Shown: in pieces, positions 1 through 9,293 of the stretch
How positions within the stretch are numbered: position 1 is the stretch's first letter
Layout of the letters: every line of letters begins with the position of its first letter
DNA from: Labilithrix sp.
GTDB taxonomy: Bacteria > Myxococcota_A > Polyangia > Polyangiales > Polyangiaceae
NCBI GenBank assembly: GCA_019637105.1
Contig: JAHBWF010000043.1
Span: 1 to 49,343, forward strand
Reading direction: 5' to 3'
DNA length: 49,343 nt
Notes under the pieces: model-generated
Told to the model about the DNA's origin: nothing
The model's input: the letters and a program-made list of their open reading frames with translations, nothing else
The model's database searches: none
Translations under genes and position numbers: made by a program

Positions 1-1520
<1,520 letters not shown>

Positions 1521-1526
1521 GCGGGA

Positions 1527-1532
1527 AGCATA
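1527..1532 (-). promoter_or_regulatory. Candidate -10 box of the kinase gene
   Basis: TATGCT ends six bases before the kinase ATG on the minus strand, so a start site 6-7 bases downstream would give a leaderless mRNA. The match is visible; its function is inferred. No clear -35 was identified. Confidence 0.4.
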
Positions 1533-1600
1533 GCCGCATTTCGACGGATGCGGTCCGCCCGCCTCGCCGCGCGGCGGGGGACCCGTGATACACAGGGCGC

Positions 1601-3853
1601 ATGCCTCTCACCCGAGCGCGTCGATCCATCGAGAGGCTGCGTCTGCTCGCGGCGACGACCTCGCGGGTGCACGCGCCGCGCCTGACGCTCGACGGCGCGC
1701 TGGCGCGCGAGCTGTTCATGTCGCAGCTGTTTTGCCGGCTGACCGACGTCGAGGCCCACGAGCTGCGCGCCCGTAACGAGGGCTACTACACGATCTGCAG
1801 CGCCGGTCATGAAGGGAACGTGGCGCTCGGCGCCCTCACGCGCCCCACGGATCCGGCGCTCCTCCACTACCGGAGCGGCGCGTTCTTCCTCGCGCGCGCG
1901 AAAGAGGCGACGGGCGAGCCGCGCGCCGGGGTCTACGAGCTCTTGCTCTCGCTGGCGGCCTCGGCGGAGGATCCGATCTCGGGCGGGCGCCACAAGGTGT
2001 TCGGGAGCGTCCCCTGGGGAGTGCCTCCGCAGACCAGCACGATCGCGTCGCACCTCCCGAAGGCCGTCGGGATGGCGCTCGCGATCGACCGCGCGCGCAA
2101 GCTCGGAGCGGCGGGCGGCGGCCTCGCGGGCCGCGACGGGGTCGTCGCGACGGAGAAGGACTCGATCGTCGTCTGCACGTTCGGCGACGCGTCGCTCAAC
2201 CACTCGACCGCGCAGGGCGCGATCAACGCCGCGTCGTGGGCGGCCTACCAGCGCGTGCCCGTCCCGCTCCTCTTCGTCTGCGAGGACAACGGCATCGGCG
2301 TCTCCGTCCGCACGCCCCCCGGCTGGGTCGAGGCGCGGATGCGCGCCATGCCCGGCGTCGCGTACGTCGCCGCGGACGGCCGCGATCTGTCCTCGACCTA
2401 CGAGCAGACGAAGCGCGCGGTCGAGACCTGTCGCAAGCGCCGCGCGCCCGTCTTCCTCCACCTCGCGTGCGAGCGCGTCTGGGGCCACGCCGGGAGCGAC
2501 GCCGACGGCGAGTACCGCGAGCGCGACGAGATCGCGCGCGCGGAGGACAACGATCCGGTGCTCCTCACCGCGCAGTCGCTGCTCGACGCGGGCGTGATCA
2601 CGGGGGCGGAGCTCCTCGACGAGCTCGATCGCGCGCTCGAGACGGTCACGCGCCTCTCGCGCGAGGCCACGCGGACCCCGAAGCTCCGGACGCGCGCCGA
2701 GGTGACGGCGCCGATCGCGCCGTCGCGCGCCGGCCTCGTGATCGAAGAGGCGCGGCGCACGGGCTACGCGGCGCCGCCGGCCGACGCCGACAAGCCCAAG
2801 CCGCTCGGCCACTGCATCCGGGCGGGCCTCGCCGACCTGATGCGCAAGTACGGCGAGATGATCGTCTTCGGCGAGGACGTGGCCGAGAAGGGCGGCGTCT
2901 ACGGCGTCACCGTCGGGCTGTGGAAGACGTTCGGCCCCGGCCGGGTCTTCAACACGCTGCTCGACGAGCAGACGATCCTCGGCGTCGCGATCGGCGCGGG
3001 TCAGGTCGGGCTCTTGCCCGTCCCGGAGATCCAGTTCCTCGCTTACCTCCACAACGCGGAGGACCAGCTCCGCGGCGAAGCGGCGACGCTCTCGTTCTTC
3101 TCGCGCGGCCAGCTCAAGAACCCGATGGTGGTGCGGATCGCGGGGCTCGGCTACCAGAAGGGCTTCGGCGGGCACTTCCACAACGACGACAGCCTCGCCG
3201 TCCTGCGGGACCTCCCGGGCGTCATCGTCGCGGTGCCCTCGCGCGGGGACGACGCGGTGAAGATGCTCCGCACGCTCGTCGCCGCCGCGCGCGTCGACGG
3301 CCGCGTCTCGGCGTTCGTCGAGCCGATCGCGCTCTACCACACGCGCGACCTCTTCCCCGGCGACGGCGCGTGGAGCTTCCCGCTGCCGCCGCACGGCGAG
3401 GCGATCGACGTCGGCGAGGTCGGCGTCTACGAGGCGCCGGGAGGCGCGCCGGACGTGGTCGTCCTCACGTACGGCAACGGGGTGCCGATGTCGCTCCGCG
3501 CCGCCCGCGCGCTCGCGGCCGAGGGCGTCGGCGCTCGCGTCGTCGACCTGCGCTGGCTCGCGCCGCTGCCCGAGGCCGCGATCGTCGCGCACGCGGGCGA
3601 CGCGCGCGCGATCCTCGTCGTCGACGAGTGCCGGCGCTCGGGCAACGTCTCCGAGGCGATCGCCGCCGTGGTCGCGGAGGCTCCGGCGCTCCGCGGCAAG
3701 CCGTTCGCGCGGGTGACCTCGGCGGACTCGTTCATCCCGCTCGCGGAGGCCGCGAACCTCGTCCTGCTCCAGGAAGACGAGATCGTCGGCGCGGCCAAGG
3801 CGCTCGTCGGTCCCCGCGCCGCCGCCGCCGGCCCCGAGGCGCGCCCGTCCTGA
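1601..3853 (+). CDS. 2-oxoacid dehydrogenase E1, alpha-beta fusion
   Basis: This thiamine-diphosphate enzyme would decarboxylate a 2-oxoacid and pass the acyl group to a lipoyl E2 partner. It fuses the alpha and beta subunits in 750 residues. The alpha half (about 35-330) has the TPP-binding pattern GDASLNH (about 195) followed by EDNGIG (about 228). The beta half (about 405-590) has GEDVAEKGGVYG and DEQTILGVAIGAGQ, and the transketolase C-terminal domain follows from about 605. In many bacteria the pyruvate or branched-chain oxoacid alpha and beta subunits are separate, and the sequence does not fix the substrate; branched-chain or pyruvate-type E1 are both possible. No E2 or E3 gene is in the window, so this gene stands alone. 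It is divergent from the kinase gene, with 80 bp between starts. The ATG at 1601 gives a compact N-terminus; GATACA lies just upstream and no Shine-Dalgarno is evident. Confidence 0.93.
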   Translation: MPLTRARRSIERLRLLAATTSRVHAPRLTLDGALARELFMSQLFCRLTDVEAHELRARNEGYYTICSAGHEGNVALGALTRPTDPALLHYRSGAFFLARAKEATGEPRAGVYELLLSLAASAEDPISGGRHKVFGSVPWGVPPQTSTIASHLPKAVGMALAIDRARKLGAAGGGLAGRDGVVATEKDSIVVCTFGDASLNHSTAQGAINAASWAAYQRVPVPLLFVCEDNGIGVSVRTPPGWVEARMRAMPGVAYVAADGRDLSSTYEQTKRAVETCRKRRAPVFLHLACERVWGHAGSDADGEYRERDEIARAEDNDPVLLTAQSLLDAGVITGAELLDELDRALETVTRLSREATRTPKLRTRAEVTAPIAPSRAGLVIEEARRTGYAAPPADADKPKPLGHCIRAGLADLMRKYGEMIVFGEDVAEKGGVYGVTVGLWKTFGPGRVFNTLLDEQTILGVAIGAGQVGLLPVPEIQFLAYLHNAEDQLRGEAATLSFFSRGQLKNPMVVRIAGLGYQKGFGGHFHNDDSLAVLRDLPGVIVAVPSRGDDAVKMLRTLVAAARVDGRVSAFVEPIALYHTRDLFPGDGAWSFPLPPHGEAIDVGEVGVYEAPGGAPDVVVLTYGNGVPMSLRAARALAAEGVGARVVDLRWLAPLPEAAIVAHAGDARAILVVDECRRSGNVSEAIAAVVAEAPALRGKPFARVTSADSFIPLAEAANLVLLQEDEIVGAAKALVGPRAAAAGPEARPS

Positions 3854-3947
3854 CGAACCGCGGGCACGGGCGAGCGCGCCGCGCGACGCGACGCGGCGTC
3901 GCCCGGGCGCGGCTTCGCCGTGGGTGCGCGGCGGGGCGAAGGCGCGC

Positions 3948-3953
3948 TATCGT
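3948..3953 (+). promoter_or_regulatory. Candidate -10 box, cysteine-array lipoprotein
   Basis: TATCGT lies six bases before the GTG at 3960. It supports that GTG over an upstream in-frame start at 3924 and suggests a leaderless transcript. Confidence 0.35.
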
Positions 3954-3959
3954 GGTGGC

Positions 3960-4469
3960 GTGATCCGTGCGCGCTTGGGGCTCTGGGCCTTGGTCGTCCC
4001 GACGGCGGCGTGTTCGCTCCTCATCCCCGACGGGCTGAGCGGCGGCGAGGTCGACGCCGGCGCGCCGATCGACGGGGCGCCCGCGGACGCGGGGGCGACC
4101 GACGGCGCGGCCTCGACCATCGACGCGGCGGGCGCGGAGGACGCCGCCGCCGAGGCGGCCGTCGGGACGTGCGTCGGCGGATGCTCGTGCTCGGGCACCG
4201 ACCGGTGCAGCCGCACCTGCGACGGCGCGGGGTGCACGTTCCGATGCTCGGGGCCGAACGAGTGCGTCTTCGCCTGCCCGGGCGGCGGCTGCGTGGTCCT
4301 CGCGTCGGGCGCCGGCCCGGCGCGGCTCTCGTGCACGGGCAACGACTGCATGATGACGTGCAGCGGCTCCGGCGATTGCTTCCTCACGGACTGCGCGAGG
4401 GACTGCCACGTCCGGTGCTCCGGGGCCGGCTCCTGCTCGAACACGTGCGACCACGCGTCGTGCGACTGA
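3960..4469 (+). CDS. Cysteine-array lipoprotein, function unknown
   Basis: This is a secreted lipoprotein of 169 residues. With the GTG at 3960 the protein begins with a short basic end and hydrophobic stretch, then the lipobox around Cys18 (VVPTAAC). Residues about 25-70 are an Ala/Asp/Gly-rich acidic linker. The last hundred or so residues hold 20 cysteines in a regular array of short turns, each about 9-10 residues with the rough form x-x-x-C-S/D/P-G-x-x-x-C. Examples are TFRCSGPNEC, VFACPGGGC, MMTCSGSGDC and HVRCSGAGSC. Such spacing suggests a disulfide-stitched solenoid or metal-binding fold, but I recognise no named family. The protein ends with HASCD. The neighbours, E1 on one side and a convergent muramidase on the other, give no functional hint. 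It is surely a gene; its role is open. Confidence 0.85.
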   Translation: MIRARLGLWALVVPTAACSLLIPDGLSGGEVDAGAPIDGAPADAGATDGAASTIDAAGAEDAAAEAAVGTCVGGCSCSGTDRCSRTCDGAGCTFRCSGPNECVFACPGGGCVVLASGAGPARLSCTGNDCMMTCSGSGDCFLTDCARDCHVRCSGAGSCSNTCDHASCD

Positions 4470-4549
4470 ATCGACGCGCGCGAAGCTCGATCGAAATTCA
4501 GCGAACCAAGCGGGCACCGCGTGGGGTGGCGCCCCGCAGGAGGCGCGAG

Positions 4550-5752
4550 TCAGAAGGAGCGCACGCGCGCGGCGCGCGCCTCCTCCACGACGGCGCGCTC
4601 CTCGTCGCCGATCGCGCTCGCCCGTTCGGCGACGTCGCGCGCGTCGTCGCCCGCGACGATGCGCTCGCGACAGACCGCCGAGCCCGTGAGGAGGTCGAAG
4701 GCCGGGACGTCGTCGACGAACTCGTACTTCTCGGTGCGGAAGCGGAACGCCTCCGGGTGCGCGTGGTGGGCCAGCGCCACCAGCGCGACGTACGTGGCGA
4801 CCGGGCGGAACGCGCCGGCGTCCGTGACGTGGATCTGCACGCCGCCGCAGGTCCGACGCCCGTGCTTGTGGAAGGTGGGCTCGAACGAGACGGCCCGCGC
4901 GACGAAGCCGGGCAACCCCGTCGCGGCGAGCCCGCGCGCGAGCCTCGCGCCGTCGACCCAGGGCGCGCCCGTCAGCTCGAACGGGCGCGTCGTCCCGCGC
5001 CCGTCGGAGAGGTTCGTCCCCTCGAGCAGGCAGCCGCCGGGATAGACGAGCGCCGTGTCGTAGGTCGGCATGTTCGGCGACGGCATCACGAAGGGGCGGC
5101 CCCACGCCGGCGCGTGAGCCGCGCGCGGCAGGCCCGCGACGCGCACGACGGTGACGATGTCCTCGTAGTCCTCGGCCCGCGCGCGCCAGGCGACGATCTC
5201 GCCCAGGGTGAGCCCGTGCCGGATCGGCACGCGCTCGAGGCCGACGAACGATTTGAAGCGCTCCTCCTGCAGCCGCCCTTCGAGGACCTCGCCGCCGAGC
5301 GGGTTCGGGCGATCGAGCACGACCACGCGGACGCCGGCGTCGCGGCACGCGCGCGCGACCAGCACCGCGGTCCATACGAACGTGTAGTAGCGCGCGCCGA
5401 CGTCCTGCATGTCGACGACGACGACGTCGATCCCGTCGAGGTGCTCACGACGCGGCGAGAGGTCCTCGTAGCGCTCGCCGTAGAGGCTGACGACGCGCGC
5501 CCCGGCCTCGGTCCCGTCGCCGACGCCGATCATGTCCTGCGCGTGCCCGGCCCAGCCGTGCTCCGGCCCGAAGAGGACACGCGGCGTCACGCCGAGGCCG
5601 CGGAGGACGTCCCGCGCGTGCGCGAGATCGCGCGTGACCGACGCGGGGTGCGCGAGGAGCGCGACGCGCGCGCCGCGGAGCTCCGCGACCAGCGGCGCGA
5701 GGGAGGGATCGGACGAGAGGCGGTCGAGCCCGAAGGCGGGTGCGGAGGTCAA
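4550..5752 (-). CDS. DUF1343 / NamZ-like exo-N-acetylmuramidase
   Basis: This 400-residue protein matches the DUF1343 family, which includes NamZ, an exo-lytic enzyme that removes terminal N-acetylmuramic acid from peptidoglycan fragments. Visible family motifs are LLAHPASVTRDLAHARDVL (about 30-50), LFGPEHGWAGHAQD (about 60-73), VVDMQDVGARYYTFVWTA (about 112-130), VLDRPNPLGGEVLEG (about 145-160) and PNMPTYDTALVYPGGCLLEG. Length is normal for the family. No signal peptide is obvious from the start chosen, so the protein may be cytoplasmic and act on recycled muropeptides. The start at 5752 is TTG; the nearby ATG is out of frame and stops at once. TAGGAT lies about a dozen bases before that TTG. 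It is convergent with the cysteine-array lipoprotein and lies downstream of the zinc peptidase gene on the same strand. Family assignment is strong; activity is inferred. Confidence 0.88.
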   Translation of the reverse strand: MTSAPAFGLDRLSSDPSLAPLVAELRGARVALLAHPASVTRDLAHARDVLRGLGVTPRVLFGPEHGWAGHAQDMIGVGDGTEAGARVVSLYGERYEDLSPRREHLDGIDVVVVDMQDVGARYYTFVWTAVLVARACRDAGVRVVVLDRPNPLGGEVLEGRLQEERFKSFVGLERVPIRHGLTLGEIVAWRARAEDYEDIVTVVRVAGLPRAAHAPAWGRPFVMPSPNMPTYDTALVYPGGCLLEGTNLSDGRGTTRPFELTGAPWVDGARLARGLAATGLPGFVARAVSFEPTFHKHGRRTCGGVQIHVTDAGAFRPVATYVALVALAHHAHPEAFRFRTEKYEFVDDVPAFDLLTGSAVCRERIVAGDDARDVAERASAIGDEERAVVEEARAARVRSF

Positions 5753-5800
5753 GGCGCGCTCATCCTAGACGCTCCGCGCTCGCCTCGGGCCGGCGATTCC

Positions 5801-5845
5801 TCGCGCCTCGGCCGCGCGCTCGCGCCTCGGCCGCGCGCTCGCGCC
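5801..5845. repeat. 19-bp exact tandem repeat, 2.4 copies
   Basis: The unit TCGCGCCTCGGCCGCGCGC occurs at 5801-5819 and again without change at 5820-5838, with seven more bases at 5839-5845. It sits in the 105-bp gap between the NamZ-like gene and the zinc peptidase gene and just precedes the latter's stop codon on the plus-strand map. Confidence 0.9.
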
Positions 5846-5857
5846 AAAGCGTTCGCC

Positions 5858-6733
5858 TCAGAGCGCCGACGCCCCGAACGTGTCGCAGGCGGCGAGATCG
5901 CCGCGCTCGTAGCCCTTCCGGAACCAGCGCGCGCGCTGCTCGGCGGTGCCGTGCGTGAACGTCTCGGGCGTGACGACCCCGGTCGCGTGCTTCTGCAGCC
6001 GGTCGTCGCCGACCGCCGAGGCCGCGGTCATCGCCTCCTCGACGTCGCCCGGCTCGAGGAGGCCGCGCGTCTCGGTCGAGTGCGCCCAGATCCCCGCGTA
6101 GCAGTCGGCCTGGAGCTCGAGCCGCACGTTCGCGCCGGCCGCGCCCTCGCGCTCGGATCGCCGGAGCCCGCGGACCGCGGCCGCGGCGCCGAGCTGGTTC
6201 TGCACGTGGTGGCCGATCTCGTGGGCGATGACGTACGCCTGAGCGAAGTCGCCGCGCGCGCCGAAGCGGCGCGCGAGCTCGTCGTAGAACGAGAGGTCGA
6301 TGTACACGTGCCCGTCGCTCGGGCAGTAGAACGGCCCGGTCGCCGACAGCCCATAGCCGCAGGCCGTGGGGGTCTCGCCGTCGAAGAGGACGAGCTTCGC
6401 GTTCTCGTAGCGGCGCCCGCGCTCGGCGAAGATCTCGCGCCAGGTCTTCTGCGCGTCGTCGAGGACGAAGGCCACGAAGTGCTTGTCCTCGTCGCCGGCC
6501 CGGCCCGCGCCCGTCGCCTGCGTCACCCCTGGGGCGTCCGTGCCGCGCGTGCCAAACGTTCCCACGAGGGCCGAGCCGAGGAGCAGGAGGACGAGGAGGA
6601 CGATCCCGACGGGGTGGCGCAAGAGCAGCGGCGCCAGCGCGAGTATTGCGCCGCCTCCGCCGCCTCCGCCGCCGCCCCCTTGCCCCCGCCGATCGATGAG
6701 GTCCGGGCTCTCGTGGCCTCGATCCCAACGCAT
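5858..6733 (-). CDS. YpfJ-type neutral zinc metallopeptidase
   Basis: This 291-residue membrane-anchored zinc metallopeptidase is of the YpfJ / neutral zinc metallopeptidase family. The N-terminus has a run of ten glycines, then one hydrophobic span (HPVGIVLLVLLLLGSALVG, about residues 40-58), so the catalytic domain likely faces the periplasm. Family motifs are FVLDDAQKTWREIF, LVLFDGETPTACGYG, GPFYCPSDGHVYIDLSFYDEL and the zinc-binding, catalytic AYVIAHEIGHHVQNQLG (HEIGH near residue 172). Later motifs LELQADCYAGIWAH and GTAEQRARWFRKGYE are also typical. The start is set at the ATG at 6733, which gives the usual MRWDRGHES opening; an upstream in-frame start would add about 33 unconserved residues. 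It is divergent from the NtrC-type regulator across 143 bp that holds inverted repeats. Family assignment is very secure; the substrate is unknown. Confidence 0.93.
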   Translation of the reverse strand: MRWDRGHESPDLIDRRGQGGGGGGGGGGAILALAPLLLRHPVGIVLLVLLLLGSALVGTFGTRGTDAPGVTQATGAGRAGDEDKHFVAFVLDDAQKTWREIFAERGRRYENAKLVLFDGETPTACGYGLSATGPFYCPSDGHVYIDLSFYDELARRFGARGDFAQAYVIAHEIGHHVQNQLGAAAAVRGLRRSEREGAAGANVRLELQADCYAGIWAHSTETRGLLEPGDVEEAMTAASAVGDDRLQKHATGVVTPETFTHGTAEQRARWFRKGYERGDLAACDTFGASAL

Positions 6734-6824
6734 GACCCGACCTGAAGCAAGGCGACGGCCAGCGAGGCGCGGCGGAGCTGCCGCGTCGGAAGAATTTGCG
6801 AGGTGCCCGAGCACATCCCCCCGA

Positions 6825-6866
6825 ACCACCAAGATAGTGGTATGCTCCGCATCGCAACTTTTGCGA
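6825..6866. promoter_or_regulatory. Inverted repeats before the sigma-54 regulator gene
   Basis: Two dyads lie in the shared divergent region. ACCAC (6825-6829) pairs with GTGGT (6837-6841). TCGCAA (6852-6857) pairs perfectly with TTGCGA (6861-6866) around CTT. The sequence TTTGCGAGG also occurs at 6795-6803 and 6860-6868. The second dyad ends ten bases before the ATG, a position suited to autoregulation of the regulator gene. Function is inferred. Confidence 0.4.
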
Positions 6867-6876
6867 GGCGAACGTC

Positions 6877-8241
6877 ATGCGCCGGGTCCTGGTCGTCGAC
6901 GACGAAGAGAACATCCGCCTCGTCCTGAAGACGCTGCTCAAGCGCCACGGCTACGACGTCGAGGTCGCCGACAGCGGCGAGGCCGCGCTCGCGCTCGTCG
7001 ACTCGTTCGGCCCGGACGTCATCCTCACGGACGTGCGGATGCCGAAGATGAACGGCCTCGATCTGCTCGCGACGCTCAAGGCGAAGCAGAACCCGGCGAC
7101 GGTGATCGTCATGAGCGCGTACGGGAGCGTCGACCTCGCGCTCGAGGCGATGAAGGCCGGCGCGTACGACTACGTCGGCAAGCCGTTCAAGCCCGACGAG
7201 ATCGTGCTGGCGCTCCGCAAGGCCGAGGAGCGCGAGTCGCTCCGGCGCGAGAACCGGGCGCTGAAGGAGCAGATCCAGAAGGACAGCCAGTTCGAGTCGA
7301 TCCTCGCGAAGAGCCCGGCGATGGCCGAGATCTTCCGCACGATCACCAAGATCGCCGACTTCAAGACGACCGTGCTCATCCAGGGCGAGAGCGGCGTCGG
7401 CAAGGAGCTCGTCGCGCGCGCCGTCCACGCGCGGAGCGCGCGCAAGAACCACCCGTTCGTCCCGATCAACTGCGGCGCGATCCCGGAGAACCTCCTCGAG
7501 AGCGAGCTGTTCGGGCACAAGAAGGGCGCGTTCACCGACGCTCACTCGGATCGCCGCGGCCTCTTCGAGGAGGCCGACGGCGGCACGCTCTTCCTCGACG
7601 AGATCGGCGAGCTCCCGCTGAACCTCCAGGTGAAGCTCCTCCGCGTGCTGCAGGAGGAGTCGATCCGCCGCCTCGGCGACTCGAAGGACGTGAAGGTCGA
7701 CGTCCGGATCATCACCGCGACGCACCGCGACCTCGCCGCGGAGGCCAAGGCCGGGCGGTTCCGCGAGGACCTCTACTACCGGGTCAACGTCCTGCCGATC
7801 GTGATCCCGCCGCTGCGCTCGCGGCGCGAGGACATCAACCTGCTCATCGATCACTTCATCACGCGGAACAACACGCGCCTGGGCACGCAGATCCGCGCGC
7901 TCACGGCCGACGCGCGCAAGCTGCTCCTCGAGTACGCCTGGCCGGGGAACGTGCGCGAGCTCGAGAACACCATCGAGCGCGCGATGGTCCTCTGCGACGG
8001 CGACGTGATCGACGCGCACGACCTGCCGGAGCGCCTCCGCGAGGCCCTCGATCCGGTGCAGGTGCAGCTCGCGACCGGCGAGCTCTCCGTCAAGAAGACG
8101 ACCGCCGCCATCGAGGAGATCCTGATCCGCCGGGCGCTCCAGAAGACGCGCGGCAACCGCACGCGGGCCGCCGAGCTGCTCGAGATCAGCCACCGCGCGC
8201 TCCTCTACAAGATCAAGGACTACAAGATCTCCGATCTCTGA
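6877..8241 (+). CDS. NtrC-family sigma-54-dependent response regulator
   Basis: This 454-residue transcriptional activator would respond to a sensor kinase and drive sigma-54 promoters. The receiver domain (about 1-115) has the acidic pair Asp8/Asp9, phosphoacceptor Asp52 (ILTDVRMP) and Lys in YVGKPF. The AAA+ domain (about 145-380) has Walker A GESGVGKE (about 170-177), the sigma-54-contact loop GAFTDA (about 218), Walker [14 protein letters not shown] and the arginine-finger region. The C-terminus (about 410-454) is a Fis-type helix-turn-helix ([20 protein letters not shown]). All key residues are intact, so it should be a functional activator. No partner histidine kinase is adjacent, so it may be an orphan as many myxobacterial enhancer-binding proteins are. 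A dyad just upstream of the ATG may be its own operator. A hairpin follows the stop. Confidence 0.96.
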   Translation: MRRVLVVDDEENIRLVLKTLLKRHGYDVEVADSGEAALALVDSFGPDVILTDVRMPKMNGLDLLATLKAKQNPATVIVMSAYGSVDLALEAMKAGAYDYVGKPFKPDEIVLALRKAEERESLRRENRALKEQIQKDSQFESILAKSPAMAEIFRTITKIADFKTTVLIQGESGVGKELVARAVHARSARKNHPFVPINCGAIPENLLESELFGHKKGAFTDAHSDRRGLFEEADGGTLFLDEIGELPLNLQVKLLRVLQEESIRRLGDSKDVKVDVRIITATHRDLAAEAKAGRFREDLYYRVNVLPIVIPPLRSRREDINLLIDHFITRNNTRLGTQIRALTADARKLLLEYAWPGNVRELENTIERAMVLCDGDVIDAHDLPERLREALDPVQVQLATGELSVKKTTAAIEEILIRRALQKTRGNRTRAAELLEISHRALLYKIKDYKISDL

Positions 8242-8244
8242 ATC

Positions 8245-8264
8245 AACGCGCTCTCGAGCGTGTT
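8245..8264 (+). terminator. Weak hairpin after the sigma-54 regulator
   Basis: AACGCGCTC and GAGCGTGTT form a near-perfect stem with one G-T pair, starting four bases after the TGA and followed by TCG. It resembles a poor intrinsic terminator without a U-tract. Confidence 0.35.
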
Positions 8265-8342
8265 TCGTACGACCGAGAGGCGCTCGTCATCCTGTAGAGT
8301 GGTGACGCTCGGCCGCTCCTCGGCCGGAGGCCGGCGACGACG

Positions 8343-8533
8343 ATGAAGCTCGAAGCGATCCTCCAGGACGACGCCGCGGGGCGCGACGCGGCGCTCGCGG
8401 CGTGCGCCGCGGCCCCCGAGCACGAAAGCGGTCGGCGCGCGGGTCAGCGTGGCGACGGTACCGCGCGTGACGCCGCCGGCGTTCTCGCCGCGGCGGACGC
8501 CGCCGGGGGCGTGTCACGAGCGCGCACGAGCGC
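8343..8533 (+). pseudogene. Frame-shifted 5' portion of the HEAT-like gene
   Basis: A natural-looking start, MKLEAILQDDAAGRDAALAA, begins at the ATG at 8343 but its frame soon turns into unlikely sequence. After the five-C run at 8413-8417 the next frame reads sensibly as TKAVGARVSVATVPRVTPPA. After the five-G run at 8505-8509 the third frame reads VTSAHERVFGRASAALAAL and continues into the gene below. Removing one base from each run would give one continuous protein of about 290 residues. Either the gene is broken or the assembly has two homopolymer errors. Confidence 0.6.
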
Positions 8534-9223
8534 GTGTTCGGCCGCGCCTCTGCCGCGCTCGCGGCGCTCCGCGTCGAGGCCGCGAAGAGCGCACTCCTCC
8601 GCATCGCGGACGAGGGCTCGACGACCGTGAAGGCCGCCCTCGCGCGCGCCCTCCGCGAGACCGCGACGCCCGAGGGCCGCGCGGTGCTCGTCCACCTCCT
8701 CTCGGACGACGACGCCCGCGGCGACGCGCTCCTCGCCATCGGCGCCGCGCCGTGGCCCGCGGTCCTCCCGGCGCTCATCGAGGTCGCCGAGGCGGACGAT
8801 CACGCAGCGCGTCTCGCGGCGGCGCCGATCGCCAGGTGCGGCGCCGCCGCGGGGCCGAACGAGAGGAACGCGGCGGCCGACTTCCTCCTGGAGCAGCTCG
8901 ACGACGACGTCGCGCTCGTCGACGCGACGGACGCGCTCATCCGCTACGGGGCGGGGTTCCCCGGCGTCGCGGCGCGCGCGCGGCGGCTCGCCAAGGAGCC
9001 GGGGAAGCGAAAAATCGCCGGGCTCTGCCTGGTCGCCGCGTTCGGAGACGAGGGGAACGCCGACTTCCTCGAGCTCGCGCTCTCCGGGGCCAAGGCCGCC
9101 GAGAGCACGGCGCGGACGGTCCTCGACCCGCTCCTCCACGACGCCGACGAGCGCGTCCGCGGCGCGGCAGAGCGGACCTGGCAGGCGCTCGATCTCGGGA
9201 GGCCGGGACCGCCATCGCGCTGA
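8534..9223 (+). CDS. HEAT-repeat-like protein (5' end disrupted)
   Basis: This open segment encodes 229 residues of alternating Ala/Leu-rich amphipathic helices, such as AAKSALLRIADEGSTTVKAA, AVLVHLLSDDDARGDALLAI and LPALIEVAEADDHAARLAAA, each about 30 residues. That spacing is characteristic of HEAT or PBS-lyase-like helical repeats, which usually make a scaffold for protein contacts. It has no catalytic motif. The only start in this frame is a GTG at 8534, which begins in the middle of a repeat, and an in-frame TGA lies at 8468. The true 5' end is most likely at 8343 in another frame (see preceding entry). If 8534 is really used, the protein lacks a normal N-terminus. It lies between the sigma-54 regulator and a lipoprotein gene, all on the plus strand. 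Coding nature is clear; function is unknown. Confidence 0.7.
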   Translation: MFGRASAALAALRVEAAKSALLRIADEGSTTVKAALARALRETATPEGRAVLVHLLSDDDARGDALLAIGAAPWPAVLPALIEVAEADDHAARLAAAPIARCGAAAGPNERNAAADFLLEQLDDDVALVDATDALIRYGAGFPGVAARARRLAKEPGKRKIAGLCLVAAFGDEGNADFLELALSGAKAAESTARTVLDPLLHDADERVRGAAERTWQALDLGRPGPPSR

Positions 9224-9280
9224 TCGCGTGACGGGGATCCCGCGGGGCACAGGAGCCGTACGGCCCGGCGCGGGCGGTGG

Positions 9281-9286
9281 TATAGT
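9281..9286 (+). promoter_or_regulatory. Candidate -10 box, TonB-C-like lipoprotein
   Basis: TATAGT, close to the sigma-70 consensus, ends seven bases before the ATG at 9294. A start site in the usual place would make the transcript leaderless. Confidence 0.45.
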
Positions 9287-9293
9287 CCCGCGC

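Noticed and set aside
6837-6856. Sigma-54 promoter (TGGTAT...GC) before the NtrC-type gene
   Set aside because: The GG and GC are not ten bases apart, so the -24/-12 rule fails.
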